A stretch of 64,000 nt of DNA, taken from positions 19,601 to 83,600 of the forward strand of contig NZ_JAFNLL010000036.1 in assembly GCF_017368795.1 (NCBI RefSeq), in the 5' to 3' direction. How positions within the stretch are numbered: the stretch's first letter is position 1; every line of letters starts with the position of its first letter. The translations under genes were made by a program, and so were the position numbers. This document shows, piece by piece, positions 1-9,575 of this stretch. The DNA comes from Arthrobacter cavernae (GTDB taxonomy: Bacteria; Actinomycetota; Actinomycetes; Actinomycetales; Micrococcaceae). The notes below the pieces were generated by a model that ran no database searches, was not told the DNA's origin, and saw only the letters and a list, made by a program, of their open reading frames with translations.

Positions 1-509
1 AAGTGTGCCAGGGAGGTGTTGCGGTGGCTGTGGAGGAGTTCTGAAGCGGCGACGTCGGCGTCTGCGTCGATCCGCGGGTTGCCGCTCTCCTGCCGGAGCA
101 GTTCGCGCACGGCCGACGCCGGGTGGCCCGTGACGCTCAGGAGCCTGTCAGCCACCACGAGTGCACCGGCGTTGATGAACGGATTGCGGGGAATTCCATC
201 CTCGCTTTCCAGCTGGACGAGGGAGTTGAAGGGATTCCCGGATGGCTCCCGGAAGACGCGTTTCCAGATGCTGTCGCCGTCGCGGGCCAGGACCAGCGCG
301 AGGGCAAAGACCTTCGAAATACTCTGGATCGAAAAGGGCACGTCGGCGTCCCCCGAGGAGTAGACCTCGCCCGAGCGCATTGCCACGGAAATTCCGAACT
401 GTTTGGCATTCACAGACGCCAGCTGGGGAATGTAGTCTGCCACTTCTCCCTGGCCGAGCAGCGGCTGAACCGAGGCGACAATATCGTCGAGAAGATTCTG
501 GATGTCCAT
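1..509 (-). CDS. glsA: Glutaminase, N-terminal part (3' end outside window)
   Basis: Hydrolyses L-glutamine to glutamate and ammonia in the cytoplasm. Reading on the minus strand from the ATG at 509 gives MDIQNLLDDIV..., followed by the serine-dependent glutaminase signature FSIQSISKVF (the S-x-x-K catalytic motif of the beta-lactamase-like fold) and NPFNSLVQLE, GIPRNPFINAGA, all typical of the family. About 169 codons are present, roughly half of the usual 305-330 residues; the rest lies beyond base 1. It is followed upstream by a PucR regulator on the same strand, 105 bp away. I infer a role in glutamine catabolism or ammonia-based acid tolerance; the family assignment itself is firm. Confidence 0.9.
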   Translation of the reverse strand, partial: MDIQNLLDDIVASVQPLLGQGEVADYIPQLASVNAKQFGISVAMRSGEVYSSGDADVPFSIQSISKVFALALVLARDGDSIWKRVFREPSGNPFNSLVQLESEDGIPRNPFINAGALVVADRLLSVTGHPASAVRELLRQESGNPRIDADADVAASELLHSHRNTSLAH

Positions 510-614
510 AAGGCGGTGTCTCTGGCTTCTTGCTATGGCGGCATGGTGGAGTGAACCGCGCTGTTCAAATAACTCAATAACGGTGATGAAGGACCACGGG
601 GCTGCGGGAAGCGG

Positions 615-2255
615 CTACCGGCGTCCTTCGGAATACGTCCACAGCCGGATCTGAAGATGGGCCAGAAGTCGCTCATCCGGCAGCTGGAGGTCGATTCCGG
701 CCACTTCGCAGGCCCGGCGGAGGCGGTAGTGGACGGTGTTCCGGTGGATTGCCAGTTCCTCGGCGCAGCGGTTCACGTCGCCGAAGAATTCGAGGTAGGT
801 CAGGAGCGTCGTGGCAAATTCGGGGTACCGGCGGCACAGCCGCGTGATGCCTTCGTGCCGCAGCCGCGTTCTCGAGGCCAGTAGATCGAGCAGTTCCTTG
901 GTCAGCACCGTCGTTTCCACGTCGCTGTAGGAGGCCACGTGGATCGACGGGGTTCCTTCGAGGACCGTCAGCACGCTGCGGACGTGTTCAAGCGTCGTGT
1001 GCAGCGAGTCCAGCCGTTCAACGACTGGTCCCACGGCCGCCTGTACCTGGAAATGAAGGTGGGTCTTGGCATCCCGGACAATCACGTTGACCAAACGGTT
1101 GATGGCGGGCAGCGATTTCACCGGGTCCAGGTCCGGCAGAATGATGGCTATTTCCAGTCCGATGGCACCTACAACCGCACCTGGCCGGTACGCGGCGGCA
1201 TGGATTGCCGCCAGGTTGGCCAACTCTCCCCTGCGCAGCTGCAGGCCCGACGCGCTCTGGTTCAAACCGCCCGCGGATATCAGCACCAGCGCTGCCGGCC
1301 TGGATGGATCTATTCCCGCGGACTGGGCCTGGGAATGCACCTGGGCCGTGCCGCTGAGGAGGCTCGAGACACGGTCCCGGCGCATGGACTGGGACTGCTC
1401 ATTGCGGTGCCTGACCAGCTCGATCGCCGCATGGCGGGCGGCGCCGACCATGATCCTGTCGGTGTTGGGCGCCAAGGGCTCCGTGCCTTCCTGCAGCCAG
1501 ATGTAGCCCAGGACCCGGCTGCCCGCGTGGATCCCGATGGCCACCCGTTCCCGGAGGCCTTCCTGCGGATTGGCTTCGACATGGATCGGGGCCTCGGCGG
1601 CCTGCAGGTGCTTGTAGACACCGGATTCCTTCAGAAGCTTCTGGTACCTTTCCGGACCCCGCCTCGCGAGGATGGACAGCCTGCGCAGTTCATCCACGTC
1701 GTTGGATGCCGGCGAATACGCCAGGACCCTGTTGGCAGGGTCCTCAATGACCACATGGCCGTTGGTCAGCGTCGCGGTTGTCTGGGCGATGGCGAAAAGG
1801 TCCCGGTGCATGATGGAGGACGCTTCGCCTGACAGTGCGGGTTCGCGGATCCGGTCCCTTGCGATGCTTTCGAACTGGTCCCACCGCATGGCAGGAGCGA
1901 CCGCAATCAGGCCGATTCCGCTGGGACGCAGCAGTTCCTGGACCGCATCCAGTTCGTCCTCGCTCCCTTTCACGGCGATGGCCGTAGGGAGATCGGGAAT
2001 CAGCGTCCTTATTTTCGGCAGCGCCGCCCTGCCGCGCGAGCCGATCAGCATGACCAAGGTTCCGCACTGAACGGTTTCCTGGTCCTCAGCGTCAACAATG
2101 ACAGTTTCGCGGACAAACTGGTTGTCCGGACCGGGGGCAAGCAGCAACTGGCCGTTGTCCACTCCGATGTCTTCAAGGACGTCGCTCAGCAGGACACCAA
2201 CAACGTCCTCGTCTGTTTCCTGAGGTCTCACCTCCGCTATCGCTTCCTCTCGCAA
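615..2255 (-). CDS. PucR family transcriptional regulator (CdaR-like)
   Basis: Transcription factor of about 546 residues. The N-terminal two thirds are sensory: a purine-catabolism-regulator-like part followed by a GGDEF-derived segment. The C-terminal end holds the PucR helix-turn-helix (FFGDVNRCAEELAIHRNTVH, then YRLRR and a leucine-rich final helix, about residues 485-540). PucR regulators control purine, polyamine or amino-acid catabolism. The reading frame opens with a TTG at 2255 without a clear ribosome site; a GTG at 2231 is an alternative start. It lies between glutaminase (same strand) and a divergent amino-acid permease/decarboxylase operon, so nitrogen or amino-acid catabolism is the likely target, but that is inferred from position only. 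Confidence 0.85.
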   Translation of the reverse strand: MREEAIAEVRPQETDEDVVGVLLSDVLEDIGVDNGQLLLAPGPDNQFVRETVIVDAEDQETVQCGTLVMLIGSRGRAALPKIRTLIPDLPTAIAVKGSEDELDAVQELLRPSGIGLIAVAPAMRWDQFESIARDRIREPALSGEASSIMHRDLFAIAQTTATLTNGHVVIEDPANRVLAYSPASNDVDELRRLSILARRGPERYQKLLKESGVYKHLQAAEAPIHVEANPQEGLRERVAIGIHAGSRVLGYIWLQEGTEPLAPNTDRIMVGAARHAAIELVRHRNEQSQSMRRDRVSSLLSGTAQVHSQAQSAGIDPSRPAALVLISAGGLNQSASGLQLRRGELANLAAIHAAAYRPGAVVGAIGLEIAIILPDLDPVKSLPAINRLVNVIVRDAKTHLHFQVQAAVGPVVERLDSLHTTLEHVRSVLTVLEGTPSIHVASYSDVETTVLTKELLDLLASRTRLRHEGITRLCRRYPEFATTLLTYLEFFGDVNRCAEELAIHRNTVHYRLRRACEVAGIDLQLPDERLLAHLQIRLWTYSEGRR

Positions 2256-2859
2256 TAAGTCACAACAAATAGGTGTGGAGTTCCATCATCCGGCTCCGGA
2301 AAGGATTTTTTGCAGGGTGGCGAAGAAACCAGCATGTGTCCCTCAACGGTGAAGGACACGAGGCAGTGGTTCGGCACGGCCGTGCACACAGCCATGAACA
2401 TTACTCGCCCTTCACCACGCCGATGTTGTCATCCAGGCACAAACCGGTGGGTATGAATTTGGCAGGCTGGACAGTTCGCCGGCTTCTGCCGGGATCTAGA
2501 GTTGGTTGGTGTCCCTGCCGCTGCGGAACGGCGTGCAGCTGCCGCCCCAAAGCAGGCCGGGACACGTTTTGAGCATTGAGCCGCCGCTGCGGCATCGGAG
2601 TCAAAGGAGACCCCCGAAGTGATCGTTGCAACAACACCGGCGCCCCCACATGGCATGGACAGACCGGGGCTGCCCTAGAGGCACTCCGGAAGATCCCCGG
2701 CCACGCATTCCATCACCTGCAGTGACCTGATTCCTGCAGTGCACCCACATTCTCATGGCTACACGCCTGCCCACGGTGAGTCCGCCCGAAAGGACAGCCC
2801 GTGCAGGCAGTCGGCGCCCAGCTGTGCGCTGGCCATCAACAACAAAAGTTTGGGATTCC
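2256..2859. promoter_or_regulatory. 604-bp divergent intergenic region (PucR gene / permease operon)
   Basis: No convincing gene. It contains a perfect 12-bp palindrome GCACGGCCGTGC at 2374-2385 that could be an operator. There is also a possible long hairpin with arms GTGTCCC (2509-2515) and GGGACAC (about 2558-2565) followed by GTTTTGAG, which resembles a leader terminator ahead of the permease operon. Short frames that extend the permease upstream to 2755 are not supported. Function is inferred only. Confidence 0.35.
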
Positions 2860-4398
2860 ATGACAAGCAACGACACAAAAGCCGGGCCTGGCCTGACCGA
2901 CGCACCTGACGGCAGCCTGCAGCTGCCGCCCGGACGGTTGATCCCGGGCCAGGATTTTTCGGGCGAAGAAGCCGGATACCACAAGTCCCTTAAACCACGC
3001 CAAATCCAGATGATCGCCATCGGAGGCGCGATCGGGACCGGCCTGTTCATGGGTGCCGGCGGCCGGCTGAACGGCTCAGGGCCGGCTTTGATCCTGGTCT
3101 ACGCCGTCTGCGGGTTCTTCGCCTTCCTGATCCTCCGGGCGCTCGGCGAACTGGTCCTTTACCGCCCGACGTCGGGCTCCTTCGTGTCCTACGCCCGGGA
3201 GTTCTACGGCGAGAAGATGGCCTACACGGCAGGCTGGCTCTACTTCCTGAACTGGGCAATGACCTCGATTGTCGACGTCACCGCCGTGGCCTTGTATGTG
3301 AAGTTCTGGGGGCAGTTCTGGCAGCCGCTCCAGGACATTCCCCAGTGGCTCATCGCGTTGCTCGCCCTGCTTGTTGTGCTGGGACTGAACCTGGTCTCGG
3401 TAAAGATCTTCGGCGAGATGGAGTTCTGGTTCGCTATGATCAAGGTGACCGCCTTGGTTGCGTTCCTCGTCGTCGGCGTGTGCTTCATCATTTTTGGCGG
3501 ACGAACCGACATCGGGGTCCCCGGGCTGAACGTGATCCTGGACAACGGCGGGGCCTTCCCCACGGGCGCCGTGGCGCCCCTCCTGGCCATCAGCGGCGTG
3601 GTGTTCGCCTATGCCGCCATCGAACTCGTCGGCACCGCAGCCGGAGAAACGGCCAATCCGGAAAAAGTCATGCCGAAGGCCGTCAACACCGTGGTCCTGC
3701 GCATCGGCATCTTCTATGTCGGCTCGGTGCTGCTGCTCTCGCTACTGCTGCCCTTCACCGCCTATAAGCCCGGCGAATCACCCTTCGTCACGTTCTTCTC
3801 CCACCTCGGAGATCCCCAGGCGGGGGCAGTCTCCGCCTCGGTGATGAACTTCGTGGTCCTGACGGCGGCCTTGTCAAGCCTGAACGCCGGTCTCTACTCC
3901 ACTGGCCGGATCCTGAGGTCCATGGCCGTCAACGGTTCAGCCCCGCGCTTCACCGCCAGGATGAGCACCACGGGCGTCCCGTACGGCGGCATCCTGCTCA
4001 CCGCCGTCATCACCCTTCTCGGCGTCGGCCTGAACGCCCTTGTCCCGTCCCAGGTGTTTGAGATTGTGCTTGAAGTCTCGGCCGTTGGAATCATCGGAGG
4101 CTGGGCCACGATCATCCTCTGCCACATCAGGCTCCAGAGCTGGGTCAGGCTGGGCAAGGTGGAGCGCCCCTCGTTCCGTCTGTTGGGAGCACCCTTCACG
4201 TCCTACCTCACGCTGGGATTCCTCGCCTTCGTCCTGGTCACCATGGGCTTCTCCGAAACGGGGCGGTGGGTCCTGGCGTCCCTGCTGGTCCTCGCCCCGC
4301 TGCTCGTCCTGGGATGGTTCGCCTTCCGGCAGAGGATCAGGGAAACCGCCGAAGCCCGCCGCGAAGATGTGCAGGTCCCTGCCGCCGGTCAATTGTGA
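2860..4398 (+). CDS. Amino-acid permease, AnsP (L-asparagine permease) type
   Basis: Cytoplasmic-membrane amino-acid:proton symporter or exchanger of the APC superfamily, 512 residues. After a hydrophilic N-terminus come the family landmarks [17 protein letters not shown] (TM1, substrate-binding loop), [20 protein letters not shown] and [20 protein letters not shown], which match the AnsP/LysP/GabP branch. About twelve hydrophobic segments are present. I place the start at the ATG at 2860 because the protein upstream of it (from 2755) is arginine/proline-rich and unlike family members. Its stop overlaps the start of the decarboxylase gene (TGATG), so the two are translationally coupled. This makes substrate uptake for the decarboxylase, or substrate/product exchange, the likely job; the actual amino acid cannot be read from the sequence. 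Confidence 0.88.
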   Translation: MTSNDTKAGPGLTDAPDGSLQLPPGRLIPGQDFSGEEAGYHKSLKPRQIQMIAIGGAIGTGLFMGAGGRLNGSGPALILVYAVCGFFAFLILRALGELVLYRPTSGSFVSYAREFYGEKMAYTAGWLYFLNWAMTSIVDVTAVALYVKFWGQFWQPLQDIPQWLIALLALLVVLGLNLVSVKIFGEMEFWFAMIKVTALVAFLVVGVCFIIFGGRTDIGVPGLNVILDNGGAFPTGAVAPLLAISGVVFAYAAIELVGTAAGETANPEKVMPKAVNTVVLRIGIFYVGSVLLLSLLLPFTAYKPGESPFVTFFSHLGDPQAGAVSASVMNFVVLTAALSSLNAGLYSTGRILRSMAVNGSAPRFTARMSTTGVPYGGILLTAVITLLGVGLNALVPSQVFEIVLEVSAVGIIGGWATIILCHIRLQSWVRLGKVERPSFRLLGAPFTSYLTLGFLAFVLVTMGFSETGRWVLASLLVLAPLLVLGWFAFRQRIRETAEARREDVQVPAAGQL

Positions 4399-7133
4399 TG
4401 GAAAACGGAATCAACATGAACAACGAATCTTCCTGCCCTGAAATCGGCACGCCCAGCCGTGCCTGGCGCTCCCGTGCCGATGCCTGGGAGTTCCTCGGAT
4501 ACGCGCTGAAGCAACTGGCCATGGGACGCCACGGCGGATCATCCGACTCCGGTCTCCAGGCCCAGGTGGGCCGCGCCTTCGGCTTGCTGCAGGCCGTTGA
4601 ACTGTACTGGGCGGCACCTGGGCTGGAGGCCTTGGCGCAGCTGCGCGGTCATGTGGACGCCGGTGACTACCAGCTCGGCCTGGACCTGATGGCACGCATG
4701 ACACATGTGGTGCCGGCAGCCGGCACCGGATCGGAGCAGCGCACAGGAACCCGGCCAGTCCGTGAGTCCCCGGACGAGGACATCCCGGAAGGGCTCGAGC
4801 CTGCAGAGCGGCCCAGGTTCGAGGTCCTGGTGGTCGATGACCTCACCGGGCAGGAGGCGGAAGCCCTGAAGGCGGATATGTCCGCCCAGCGCCGGCCCTC
4901 CGATGCCTTCATCTACGAGGTCACGGTGGTCCCCAGCTATGAGGACGCGCTCGTGGCCGTGCTGCTGAACCCTGACATCCAGGCATGCATTCTCCGGCCG
5001 GGGTTTGCGGTCAACAGCAAGCAGCCGCTGGGCCGGGATCTGCGCAGGTTCCTCGCCGGGCATGTCGGCGGCGGCCTACAGGCGATGCGCCCGCTCGGCA
5101 GGATCCTTGCCCTCGCCGAAGAAATCTCCGGGCTCCGCCCCGAACTTGACGTCTATCTGGTGGCCGGGGTGTCCATCGAAGACCTGGCCGGGTCTTTGAC
5201 GAAACGGTTCAGGCGGATCTTCCGCCGTCAGGACCACCTTGACCTGCATTTGTCGCTGCTCTCGGGAATCGCGGAGCGGTATGAAACCCCGTTCTTCACC
5301 GCGTTGCAGGACTACAGCCGGCGGCCGGCCAGCGTCTTCCATGCCTTGCCGATCTCCCGCGGCGGCTCGGTAGGCAGTTCCCCTTGGATCCGTGACATGG
5401 CCGACTTCTATGGGTTGAACCTGCTCCTGGCCGAGACCTCCGCAACCTCCGGCGGGCTGGACTCGCTGCTGGACCCGCATGGATCCATCAAACGGGCCCA
5501 GGACCTGGCCGCGCGGGCGTTCGGGGCACAGCGGACGTACTTCGTCACCAACGGAACCTCCACGGCCAACAAGATCGTCCACCAGTCGATCCTTGCCCCC
5601 GGCGACGTCGTCCTCGTGGACCGGAACTGCCACAAATCGCACCACTACGCGTTCGTCCTCGCGGGGGCACAGGTGTCCTACCTGGACGCCTACCCTCTGG
5701 ACCAGTACGCCTTCTACGGCGCGGTGCCGCTGGCGAGCATCAAACAACGGCTGCTCGACTACCGGAAGGCCGGGCGCCTGGACGAGGTCAAGATGGTCAC
5801 GCTGACCAACTGCACCTTCGACGGGATCGTCTACGACGTGGAGCGAGTCATGGAGGAATGCCTGGCCATCAAACCGGACCTGGTGTTCCTCTGGGACGAA
5901 GCCTGGTTCGCCTTTGCCCGTTCGCACCCCGTCTACCGCCGCAGGACCGGCATGGCTGCCGCGGGAAAACTCGACGCATCATTCAGCGACCCGGCCTATG
6001 CGGCCCGCCATGCGCGGCAGGCGGCAGCGCTTCATGATCCGGAAACGGGCGAACCCGCAGATGATGAACTCTGGCTGCGGACCCGGCTCATCCCGGACCC
6101 GGCGAAAGCCCGGCTGCGGGTCTATGCCACCCAGTCCACGCACAAGACGCTCACGTCGCTGCGTCAAGGATCCATGATCCATGTCTTCGACCAGGACTTC
6201 AGGGACCTGAACCAGGAAGCCTTCCGCGAGGCCTACATGACCCACACCTCGACCTCGCCGAACTACCAGATCCTCGCCTCCCTGGACATCGGCCGGCGGC
6301 AGGTCGAACTCGAAGGCTTCGGCCTGGTCCAGAAACAGGCCGACCTGGCAGTCAGCGTCGCCCAGGCCGTCGCCCGGCACACACTCCTGAAGAAGTACTT
6401 CCGTGTCCTGACCTCACGGGATCTCATCGACGCCCCCTACCGGGAGACCAGCAGCCCCATGCCCCTGCGCGACGGCTTGGCCGAACTGGAGGACGCGTGG
6501 CGGCGTGATGAGTTCGTGGTGGACCCCAGCCGGCTGACGCTCGACATCAGCCGGACAGGAATCGACGGCGACACGTTCAGGCACAGCTACCTCGCGGACG
6601 ACCACGGAATCCAGATCAACAAGACATCCCGGAACACCGTGCTGTTCATGACCAACATCGGCACCTCCCGCAGCGCCGTTGCCTACCTCATCGAAGTCCT
6701 CGTCAAACTGGCCGAGTCCTTCGAGGACCCCAACCGCTCTCCCCGCCACCAAGGAAAGCTGTCCCCGGGCCTGGCCGCGGGAACCACGCCGCCGCTTCCG
6801 GACTTCAGCAGCTTTGCCGCCCGTTTCCGGCGCGACGCCTCGAGCCAGGACGGGGACATCCGGGCCGCCTATTTCGAAAGCTACAAGGCCGGGGCCACTG
6901 CCTACCTTTCAGCCAGGGAGCTCACCGAAAAGGTCCTGGGCGGCGCCGAGGTCGTCTCCGCCGGGTTTGTCACGCCGTACCCGCCGGGGTTCCCCATCCT
7001 CGTCCCGGGCCAGGTCATCACGAACCAGACCCTGGAATTCATGGCGGCCCTGGACACCCGCGAGATCCATGGCTTCGACCACGAGCGCGGCTACAGGGTA
7101 TTCACCGAGCAACCAGAAACCGCCGCCCAATGA
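4398..7133 (+). CDS. Orn/Lys/Arg decarboxylase family protein, oversized
   Basis: PLP-dependent fold-type-I decarboxylase of the bacterial inducible Orn/Lys/Arg family, which converts a basic amino acid to its amine and consumes a proton. About 911 residues against 710-755 for the enteric enzymes. Visible parts: an N-terminal extension of roughly 130 residues not found in the enteric enzymes; a wing (response-regulator-like) domain; the PLP core with FVTNGTSTANKI; Asp500 in LWDEAWFAF (pairs with the PLP nitrogen); and the Schiff-base Lys583 in STHKTLTSLRQGSM. D500 and K583 are 83 residues apart, against about 37 in the E. coli lysine enzyme, so the active-site core carries a family insertion. 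The ATG at 4398 overlaps the permease stop; the ATG at 4416 is an alternative. Arginine, lysine and ornithine cannot be told apart here. Confidence 0.88.
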   Translation: MENGINMNNESSCPEIGTPSRAWRSRADAWEFLGYALKQLAMGRHGGSSDSGLQAQVGRAFGLLQAVELYWAAPGLEALAQLRGHVDAGDYQLGLDLMARMTHVVPAAGTGSEQRTGTRPVRESPDEDIPEGLEPAERPRFEVLVVDDLTGQEAEALKADMSAQRRPSDAFIYEVTVVPSYEDALVAVLLNPDIQACILRPGFAVNSKQPLGRDLRRFLAGHVGGGLQAMRPLGRILALAEEISGLRPELDVYLVAGVSIEDLAGSLTKRFRRIFRRQDHLDLHLSLLSGIAERYETPFFTALQDYSRRPASVFHALPISRGGSVGSSPWIRDMADFYGLNLLLAETSATSGGLDSLLDPHGSIKRAQDLAARAFGAQRTYFVTNGTSTANKIVHQSILAPGDVVLVDRNCHKSHHYAFVLAGAQVSYLDAYPLDQYAFYGAVPLASIKQRLLDYRKAGRLDEVKMVTLTNCTFDGIVYDVERVMEECLAIKPDLVFLWDEAWFAFARSHPVYRRRTGMAAAGKLDASFSDPAYAARHARQAAALHDPETGEPADDELWLRTRLIPDPAKARLRVYATQSTHKTLTSLRQGSMIHVFDQDFRDLNQEAFREAYMTHTSTSPNYQILASLDIGRRQVELEGFGLVQKQADLAVSVAQAVARHTLLKKYFRVLTSRDLIDAPYRETSSPMPLRDGLAELEDAWRRDEFVVDPSRLTLDISRTGIDGDTFRHSYLADDHGIQINKTSRNTVLFMTNIGTSRSAVAYLIEVLVKLAESFEDPNRSPRHQGKLSPGLAAGTTPPLPDFSSFAARFRRDASSQDGDIRAAYFESYKAGATAYLSARELTEKVLGGAEVVSAGFVTPYPPGFPILVPGQVITNQTLEFMAALDTREIHGFDHERGYRVFTEQPETAAQ

Positions 7134-7375
7134 CGACGCAGACTCTGGAAATGCCGCTGAGACACCACCCCCTGCGTGAACGGATCGTCGCCTATCTGGA
7201 AGCGAACGGCGCCCGCAGGACCGCGGACATCAGTGCCGCCGTCGGGGTTCCACGGGCAACCACGCAGTACCATCTGGCCGCGCTGGAGTCCGCCTCGGTC
7301 ATCCGCTCGGATGTTCCGCCGGACATGAGGGCGAGGTCCACGCCTTTCTACGCGCTGGTCCGGCTGCCTTCCTGA
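7130..7375 (+). CDS. Small winged-helix (ArsR-like) DNA-binding protein
   Basis: An 81-residue protein that is essentially one winged helix-turn-helix: LRERIVAYLEANGARRTADI, SAAVGVPRATTQYHLAALES, ASVIRSDVPPDMRARSTPFY. The pattern (AVGVPRATTQYHLAALE) resembles ArsR/MarR-type readers. Its ATG overlaps the decarboxylase stop (ATGA), so it is the third gene of the permease-decarboxylase operon and most simply its autoregulator. No metal-binding cysteines are present. Its 3' end overlaps the convergent flavin oxidoreductase gene by 28 bp. Confidence 0.75.
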   Translation: MTTQTLEMPLRHHPLRERIVAYLEANGARRTADISAAVGVPRATTQYHLAALESASVIRSDVPPDMRARSTPFYALVRLPS

Positions 7376-8421
7376 CGGCGGGTGTCCTGCCAACCAATGG
7401 CCGGTGCGATGTGCTTGGCGACATTGCCCAGCAGCTTGGCGTTGTAGTCGACGCCGAGCTGGTTGGGCACGGTGAGCATCAGGGTGTCGGCGGCCTGGAC
7501 GGCTGCGTCTTGGGCCAGTTCCTCGGCCAGGGTATCCGGTTCGCCGATGTAGCTCTTCCCGAAGCGGGACAGGGCGCCCTCGAGCATGCCCACCTGGTCG
7601 CGGCTGTCCGCCTGCGCCCGCAGCCCGAAGTAGTGCCGGTCCTCGTCGTCCACGATCGGGATCACGCTGCGGCTGACGGAGACGCGCGGCTGGAAGCCGT
7701 GCCCCGCCGCCGCCCAGGCCTCGCGGTACATGCTGATCTGCTCGGCCTGGAGCTGGTCGAACGGAACGCCGGTGTCTTCGATCAGCAGCGTGGAACTCAT
7801 CAGGTTCATGCCCTGCTCGGCAGCCCACACGGCTGTGGCCCGTGTCGCCGCGCCCCACCAGATCCGCTCGGAAAGCCCCGGCGAGGTGGGCTGGATGGGC
7901 AGCAGCCCGGTGCCGCCACCCGCAAAGGAAGGGTCCGCCTGCGCCACGCCGTGCCCTGCGATCGCGCGCCGGAACACCTCGGTGTGCCGGCGGGCCATGT
8001 CCCCGGGGTTCTCGCCCTCGGACGGCGCGTAGCCGAACGTGGAGGCGCCGTCGAGGGCGGGCTCGGGTGAACCGCGGCTGATGCCCAGCTGCAGCCTGCC
8101 GCCGCTGATGAGGTCCGTGGCCGCGGCTTCCTCGGCCATGTAGAGGGGGTTCTCGTAGCGCATGTCGATCACGCCGGTGCCCATTTCGATCCGGCTGGTC
8201 CGCGCCGCGATGGCGGCGAGCAGCGGGAACGGTGCCGACTGCTGCCGGGCGAAGTGGTGCACCCGGAAGAACGCGCCGTCGATCCCCAGCTCCTCGGCCG
8301 CGACGGCGAGGTCAATGCCCTGCAGCAGCGCCTCGCGGGCCGACTGCACCCGCGAGCCCTGGACCCGCGCCCAGTGCCCGAAGGAGAGGAATCCGATCCG
8401 TTTCTTGTGGGTCTGAGTCAT
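7348..8421 (-). CDS. LLM-class flavin-dependent oxidoreductase
   Basis: Bacterial luciferase-like monooxygenase of 357 residues that uses reduced flavin. Family landmarks: GIDLAVAAEELGIDGAFFRVHHF near the N-terminus, SRIEMGTGVIDMRYENPLYMAEE, and GRLQLGISRGSPEP. I choose the ATG at 8421 (MTQTHKKRIGFLSFGHW) because this is where the TIM-barrel strand 1 begins; the frame upstream is non-conserved. It lies just downstream of a sulfonate-type ABC transporter on the same strand, so desulfonation of an imported alkanesulfonate (SsuD-like role) is plausible. However, a terminator separates them and the sequence is closer to the general alkanal-monooxygenase-like group than to classical SsuD. Confidence 0.85.
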   Translation of the reverse strand: MTQTHKKRIGFLSFGHWARVQGSRVQSAREALLQGIDLAVAAEELGIDGAFFRVHHFARQQSAPFPLLAAIAARTSRIEMGTGVIDMRYENPLYMAEEAAATDLISGGRLQLGISRGSPEPALDGASTFGYAPSEGENPGDMARRHTEVFRRAIAGHGVAQADPSFAGGGTGLLPIQPTSPGLSERIWWGAATRATAVWAAEQGMNLMSSTLLIEDTGVPFDQLQAEQISMYREAWAAAGHGFQPRVSVSRSVIPIVDDEDRHYFGLRAQADSRDQVGMLEGALSRFGKSYIGEPDTLAEELAQDAAVQAADTLMLTVPNQLGVDYNAKLLGNVAKHIAPAIGWQDTRRQEGSRTSA

Positions 8422-8523
8422 GTCCGGCACAACAGCGCGGGGCGTCCGGGAATTCCGCTTCCGGACGCGGCCGGGCCATGATGCTGGGCACACCGCCGTC
8501 GTGGGGCCCTTTGACGGCCTACT

Positions 8524-8571
8524 TGGAGCATTCCGGCTGGCTCACCGGCGTGTCCGCGTCAAAGTGCCCCC
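8524..8571 (-). repeat. Dispersed intergenic repeat, copy 3 (partial)
   Basis: Read on the minus strand this contains GGGGGCACTTTGACGCGG followed by ACACGCCGG. It matches copies at 18742-18812 and 19738-19809. It lies between the LLM gene and the transporter terminator. Confidence 0.6.
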
Positions 8572-8587
8572 GTTTGGCGCGTGCGGA

Positions 8588-8632
8588 AAAGCCAGAGCCC
8601 GACGGCGGAAGGTCGCCGTCGGCTCTGGCCTT
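8588..8632 (-). terminator. Rho-independent terminator of the sulfonate-type transporter operon
   Basis: On the minus strand a GC-rich inverted repeat (arms GCCAGAGCC-GACGGCG and CGCCGTC-GGCTCTGGC, loop of about 6) is followed by TTTTCC. It begins 13 bp after the permease stop, so the transporter and the LLM gene are probably separate transcripts. Confidence 0.75.
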
Positions 8633-8645
8633 ACTTTGGGTGCAT

Positions 8646-9575
8646 CTAGCGGGTGCTGCCGGCCAGCAGGCCTCGGCGCTGCAGGAGCCGCTTCTCGATG
8701 GGCCCAAAGACGAGCAGCTCCACGAGGATGCCCACGGCCAGGATCAGCAGGATCGCGGACATGACCACGGACATGTCCGCCAGGAGCCGGCCCTGGTCAA
8801 GGAGCGAGCCGAGGCCGAAGCCGATGGTGCCGCCGGTCGCGATGATCTCGGCAGCCATGAGGGAACGCCAGGAGAAGGCCCAGCCCTGCTTGAGGCCGCC
8901 GAGGTAGCCGGGCAGTGCGGCGGGAAGGACGATCTGCAGGGCCATCTGCAGGCGGCTGGCGCCGAGCACCTTGCCCACGCTGCGGTACTGCGGCGGGATC
9001 TGGTCCACGCCGGAGATGAGTCCGTTGATGATGGACGGGATGGCGCCCATGAACACCACGAAGTACACGGTGGCGTCCGTCAGCCCGAACCAGATGATGG
9101 CGGCAGGAACCCAGGCCACGGACGGCAGCACCTGCAGCCCGGAAATCAGCGGCCCGAAGGCACGGCGAAGCGGCGCCACCTGGGCCAGCAGCAGCCCCAC
9201 GGGGGTGGCGATCACCACGCTGATGAGGAAGCCGATGAGTCCGCGCTGCAGCGAGGTCCACACGGATTCCTGCACCTTGCCTTCGCCCCACAGGGTGACC
9301 ATCTGGGCAAACACATCAAAGGGGCCCGGAACCAGGTCGCGGCGCTTGAGGCCAAGGGAGACATAGAACTGCCAGGCGAGGATCAGCACCACGAGGGCGG
9401 CAACGGGCAGCAGCACGCGTTTCCAGTCGATGCCGGCTTTGCGCTGGGTGTCCGACTGGAGGTTGTCCAGGCCTGCCTCGAGGTCGCGGAGTTCCTCGGG
9501 GTTGCCTTTGAGGACGGGCGAGGTGATGTGCTCGATGGGTTCGGTCACGGGGCGGACGTCCTGTTCAGTTGGCAT
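8646..9575 (-). CDS. ABC transporter permease, sulfonate/taurine (SsuC/TauC) type
   Basis: Integral membrane subunit of a group-1 (sulfonate/nitrate/taurine) ABC importer, 309 residues. It has a long hydrophilic N-terminus, then about six membrane segments and the cytoplasmic EAA-like loop (PPQYRSVGKVLGASRLQMAL) that docks to the ATPase. The ATG at 9575 is chosen because it gives a normal-length protein, overlaps the ATPase gene by 11 bp, and the extension above it is not family-like. The neighbouring sulfate-assimilation cluster supports organic sulfur as the cargo. Confidence 0.85.
   Translation of the reverse strand: MPTEQDVRPVTEPIEHITSPVLKGNPEELRDLEAGLDNLQSDTQRKAGIDWKRVLLPVAALVVLILAWQFYVSLGLKRRDLVPGPFDVFAQMVTLWGEGKVQESVWTSLQRGLIGFLISVVIATPVGLLLAQVAPLRRAFGPLISGLQVLPSVAWVPAAIIWFGLTDATVYFVVFMGAIPSIINGLISGVDQIPPQYRSVGKVLGASRLQMALQIVLPAALPGYLGGLKQGWAFSWRSLMAAEIIATGGTIGFGLGSLLDQGRLLADMSVVMSAILLILAVGILVELLVFGPIEKRLLQRRGLLAGSTR

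Noticed and set aside
939..1832. Long plus-strand frame opposite the PucR gene
   Set aside because: It is the antisense shadow of a clearly conserved coding gene, a common effect of high-GC third positions.
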